Shown here: one piece after another, positions 33,082-34,390 of the stretch
Layout: every line of letters begins with the position of its first letter
How positions within the stretch are numbered: position 1 is the first letter of the stretch
NCBI GenBank assembly: GCA_902511005.1
Contig: CABXDN010000014.1
Location: forward strand, 1-34,390
Direction: 5' to 3'
DNA length: 34,390 bases
Origin: an uncultured Candidatus Poseidoniales archaeon
Lineage (GTDB): Archaea; Thermoplasmatota; Poseidoniia; Poseidoniales; Thalassarchaeaceae
Position numbers and translations under genes: made by a program
Notes under the pieces: model-generated
The model's database searches: none
The model's input: the letters and a program-made list of their open reading frames with translations, nothing else
Told to the model about the DNA's origin: nothing

Positions 33082-33542
33082 GTGAATAAGTATAGGAAAC
33101 CTAGGAATGCATGAATCATGATAAGATAGGTCATTATGTCACTTATTCTTCCGTGTAAATTACTGATTTTGGCAAAAGATTTTTTCTCCAAACGATTTTT
33201 TCTAGCACGAAGCCCTAAATGTCTGAGATATATCATTAGTCCGAGTCCTAATAATCCCGCCCAGCCATGAAAATGATTGGGGATTAGATCTGATATACCT
33301 ACTTCCCCATTGATTATTTGGAAGTAAAATATTTTCGAGACGAATGCAAGAGAAATTACTCCGAGGACATAAAAAAATAGTTTATTTCCATTTTTTTCAT
33401 GATTCTCTAATTCTCTTTGGCGCTTTGAACCCTTTAGATTAATGCCTTTTTGCCTCCATTTTCTCTGGTTAATAAATAACCAAATCACAGCTAATGCAGA
33501 TAATGGGTGGAGGAGGATTATTGCCGTGGCCACAACCTCCAT
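33072..33542 (-). CDS. Four-helix membrane protein, DUF4079/cytochrome-b561-like
   Basis: This 156-residue membrane protein has hydrophobic helices at about 3-24, 55-75, 90-108 and 135-155. Conserved-looking His residues lie at helix ends: LLHPLSALAVIWLF near the N-terminus, NHFHGWAGLLGLGLMIYLRH, NLHGRIS and MIHAFLGFLYLF. The pattern of two His pairs across four helices, and the HPLSALA opening, resemble DUF4079 and other b561-like haem membrane proteins. Haem binding is therefore possible, but this is inference. The loop between helices 1 and 2 is strongly basic, so it is probably cytoplasmic. The neighbours give no functional hint. Confidence 0.72.
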   Translation of the reverse strand: MEVVATAIILLHPLSALAVIWLFINQRKWRQKGINLKGSKRQRELENHEKNGNKLFFYVLGVISLAFVSKIFYFQIINGEVGISDLIPNHFHGWAGLLGLGLMIYLRHLGLRARKNRLEKKSFAKISNLHGRISDIMTYLIMIHAFLGFLYLFTYL

Positions 33543-33654
33543 GAGGGGGGCTGAATCATAACATATCTTGAGTTCTCGCTTTTCTTGCCTTGCATATCAA
33601 GGCGGTGTATTCATGTAGGGGGGGCAGGGGGGCGATTTATCGGAGAGTTTTCAT

Positions 33655-34390
33655 TTGGAGCGGTACCTTCTAGATTGTGTTGAATCCTTGCAATCGGCTG
33701 GGTCCGATGAGATTGCTAGGAAAAAGGCAATACAAAGACCAGATGGTTGGGAACTATTGCACAAAAATTGGAAAGCTCTAGCCATTCTTGTTGCTGAAAA
33801 AATTGCTCCTGAAGTAGTCGATAAAAAAGATTTAGAAAATAATTCTAAAAATAGGAATATATCAAGGAGAAGAAGAGGGAGTAGGAGGGGAGGAAGACAA
33901 GCAAAAAGTGGCTTTGATCTGTTGCCTCCACAACAAGTAATCGACTCCAATGAAACTGCTGCTTTCAAATTGGCTGTATTAATTGCTCAAAAACATAAAA
34001 TGAATTCTTGGGAGTCTTCTTTTGATGACCAAATGAATTTGCTAAGAGTTGAATGTTCCCAAGGAGTTCATCCAGTTTGGAGCAGGTTGGCGAGGGAAGC
34101 ACCTCTTTTTGCAGAATTAGAAAGATTCGAGATAAAAGAAGAAGAAAATGTCCTAGTAGACGCTAAAGAATGGATTAGTGCATCTAATATTGACCCTAGG
34201 AATAATTCTAGTTTACTAAAATGGTTAGAAATGGATATGCCTTTCAAATTAACGCCGGCTCAAGAAATTTCCTTAGGGAAGATTCGAAAGGATTTAGCAG
34301 GAAAACCTAGGAATAATTCTTGGCCTCAAATTATGAAAGGTAAACTTAGAAATTTACAAGAAGAGGCGGCTCTATTAGAATCAATATTAC
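33655..34390 (+). CDS. Protein of unknown function (partial, runs off right edge)
   Basis: An open frame runs from the stop at 33616 to the end of the window (at least 245 codons). I do not recognise it. It starts helical (DCVESLQSAGSDEIARKKAI), then RPDGWELLHKNWKALAILV. An Arg-rich basic stretch (SRRRRGSRRGGRQAKSG, about residues 76-92) may bind nucleic acid, and long polar helices follow. It has no membrane segments. No ATG is in frame: the only one, at 33613, is directly followed by TAG. The TTG at 33655 is preceded by GGAGAG at a good distance and is the best start. A GTG at 33605 could be joined only through a one-base slip in the G-tracts at 33618-33632. Its start is therefore uncertain. 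Confidence 0.6.
   Translation, partial: MERYLLDCVESLQSAGSDEIARKKAIQRPDGWELLHKNWKALAILVAEKIAPEVVDKKDLENNSKNRNISRRRRGSRRGGRQAKSGFDLLPPQQVIDSNETAAFKLAVLIAQKHKMNSWESSFDDQMNLLRVECSQGVHPVWSRLAREAPLFAELERFEIKEEENVLVDAKEWISASNIDPRNNSSLLKWLEMDMPFKLTPAQEISLGKIRKDLAGKPRNNSWPQIMKGKLRNLQEEAALLESIL

Noticed and set aside
33651-33968. 105-codon minus-strand frame opposite the last partial gene
   Set aside because: Its Leu/Ser/Pro-rich translation is the complement of the Arg-rich plus-strand coding sequence, which stays open to the window edge.

Overview
The window looks like a compact, AT-rich chromosome segment from a marine planktonic euryarchaeon, most likely Marine Group II/III (Poseidoniales-like). 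This placement is inference. The archaeal backbone is clear: an rpl18e-rpl13-rps9-rpoN ribosomal/RNA polymerase cluster, Trm1 tRNA dimethyltransferase, two PAC2 proteasome-assembly-chaperone homologues, a DHH/DHHA1 phosphoesterase, and TATA-like boxes 25-30 nt upstream of likely transcription starts. Several genes are of bacterial type: an NAD-dependent DNA ligase LigA, the Fe-S carrier NfuA, pyruvoyl aspartate decarboxylase PanD and a LivJ/LivH amino-acid ABC transporter. PKD and thrombospondin type-3 (TSP3) surface proteins complete the picture.

Layout. 1-3.7 kb (minus): a branched-chain amino-acid type ABC system, with a 1035-residue multi-domain binding lipoprotein followed by the start of its LivH permease, separated by a perfect hairpin plus T-tract. 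3.9-9.8 kb: purM, trm1, moaA, nfuA, a PAC2 protein, an unknown protein and a pentapeptide-repeat protein. 9.8-13.3 kb (minus): a hotdog thioesterase, an MFS exporter, tRNA-Arg(GCG), a small unknown protein and a PKD lipoprotein. 13.4-18.5 kb: a DnaQ/ExoX-like exonuclease facing an Fe-S PD-(D/E)XK nuclease, a second PAC2 protein and ligA. 18.5-20.2 kb (minus): tRNA-Pro(GGG) and the ribosomal/rpoN operon. 20.3-28.3 kb (minus): one giant 2656-residue surface protein made of about thirty TSP3 calcium repeats, a cupredoxin-like insert, Ig-like domains, one transmembrane helix and a DUF4129 tail. 28.4-34.4 kb: panD, rlmH, a small unknown gene, a membrane protein, a PduO-type cobalamin adenosyltransferase, a LysE/ArgO exporter, a Nudix hydrolase, a DHH phosphoesterase, a DUF4079-like membrane protein, and a partial unknown gene running off the end.

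Genes are packed tightly. Convergent neighbours abut with no intervening base (7997/7998, 16314/16315, 28803/28804) or overlap by 4-16 bases. The most unusual points are: (i) the binding lipoprotein, whose N-terminal SBP_bac_3 module appears in circularly permuted order in front of two tandem LivJ-type domains; (ii) the bacterial-type LigA, which ends in QKSLMDF, a good match to a PCNA-interacting (PIP) box; (iii) two PAC2 paralogues, only one of which ends in a canonical HbYX-type tail; (iv) the giant TSP3/DUF4129 protein. No CRISPR array, insertion sequence, integrase or replication origin was seen. No stretch longer than about 150 bases lacks a gene.
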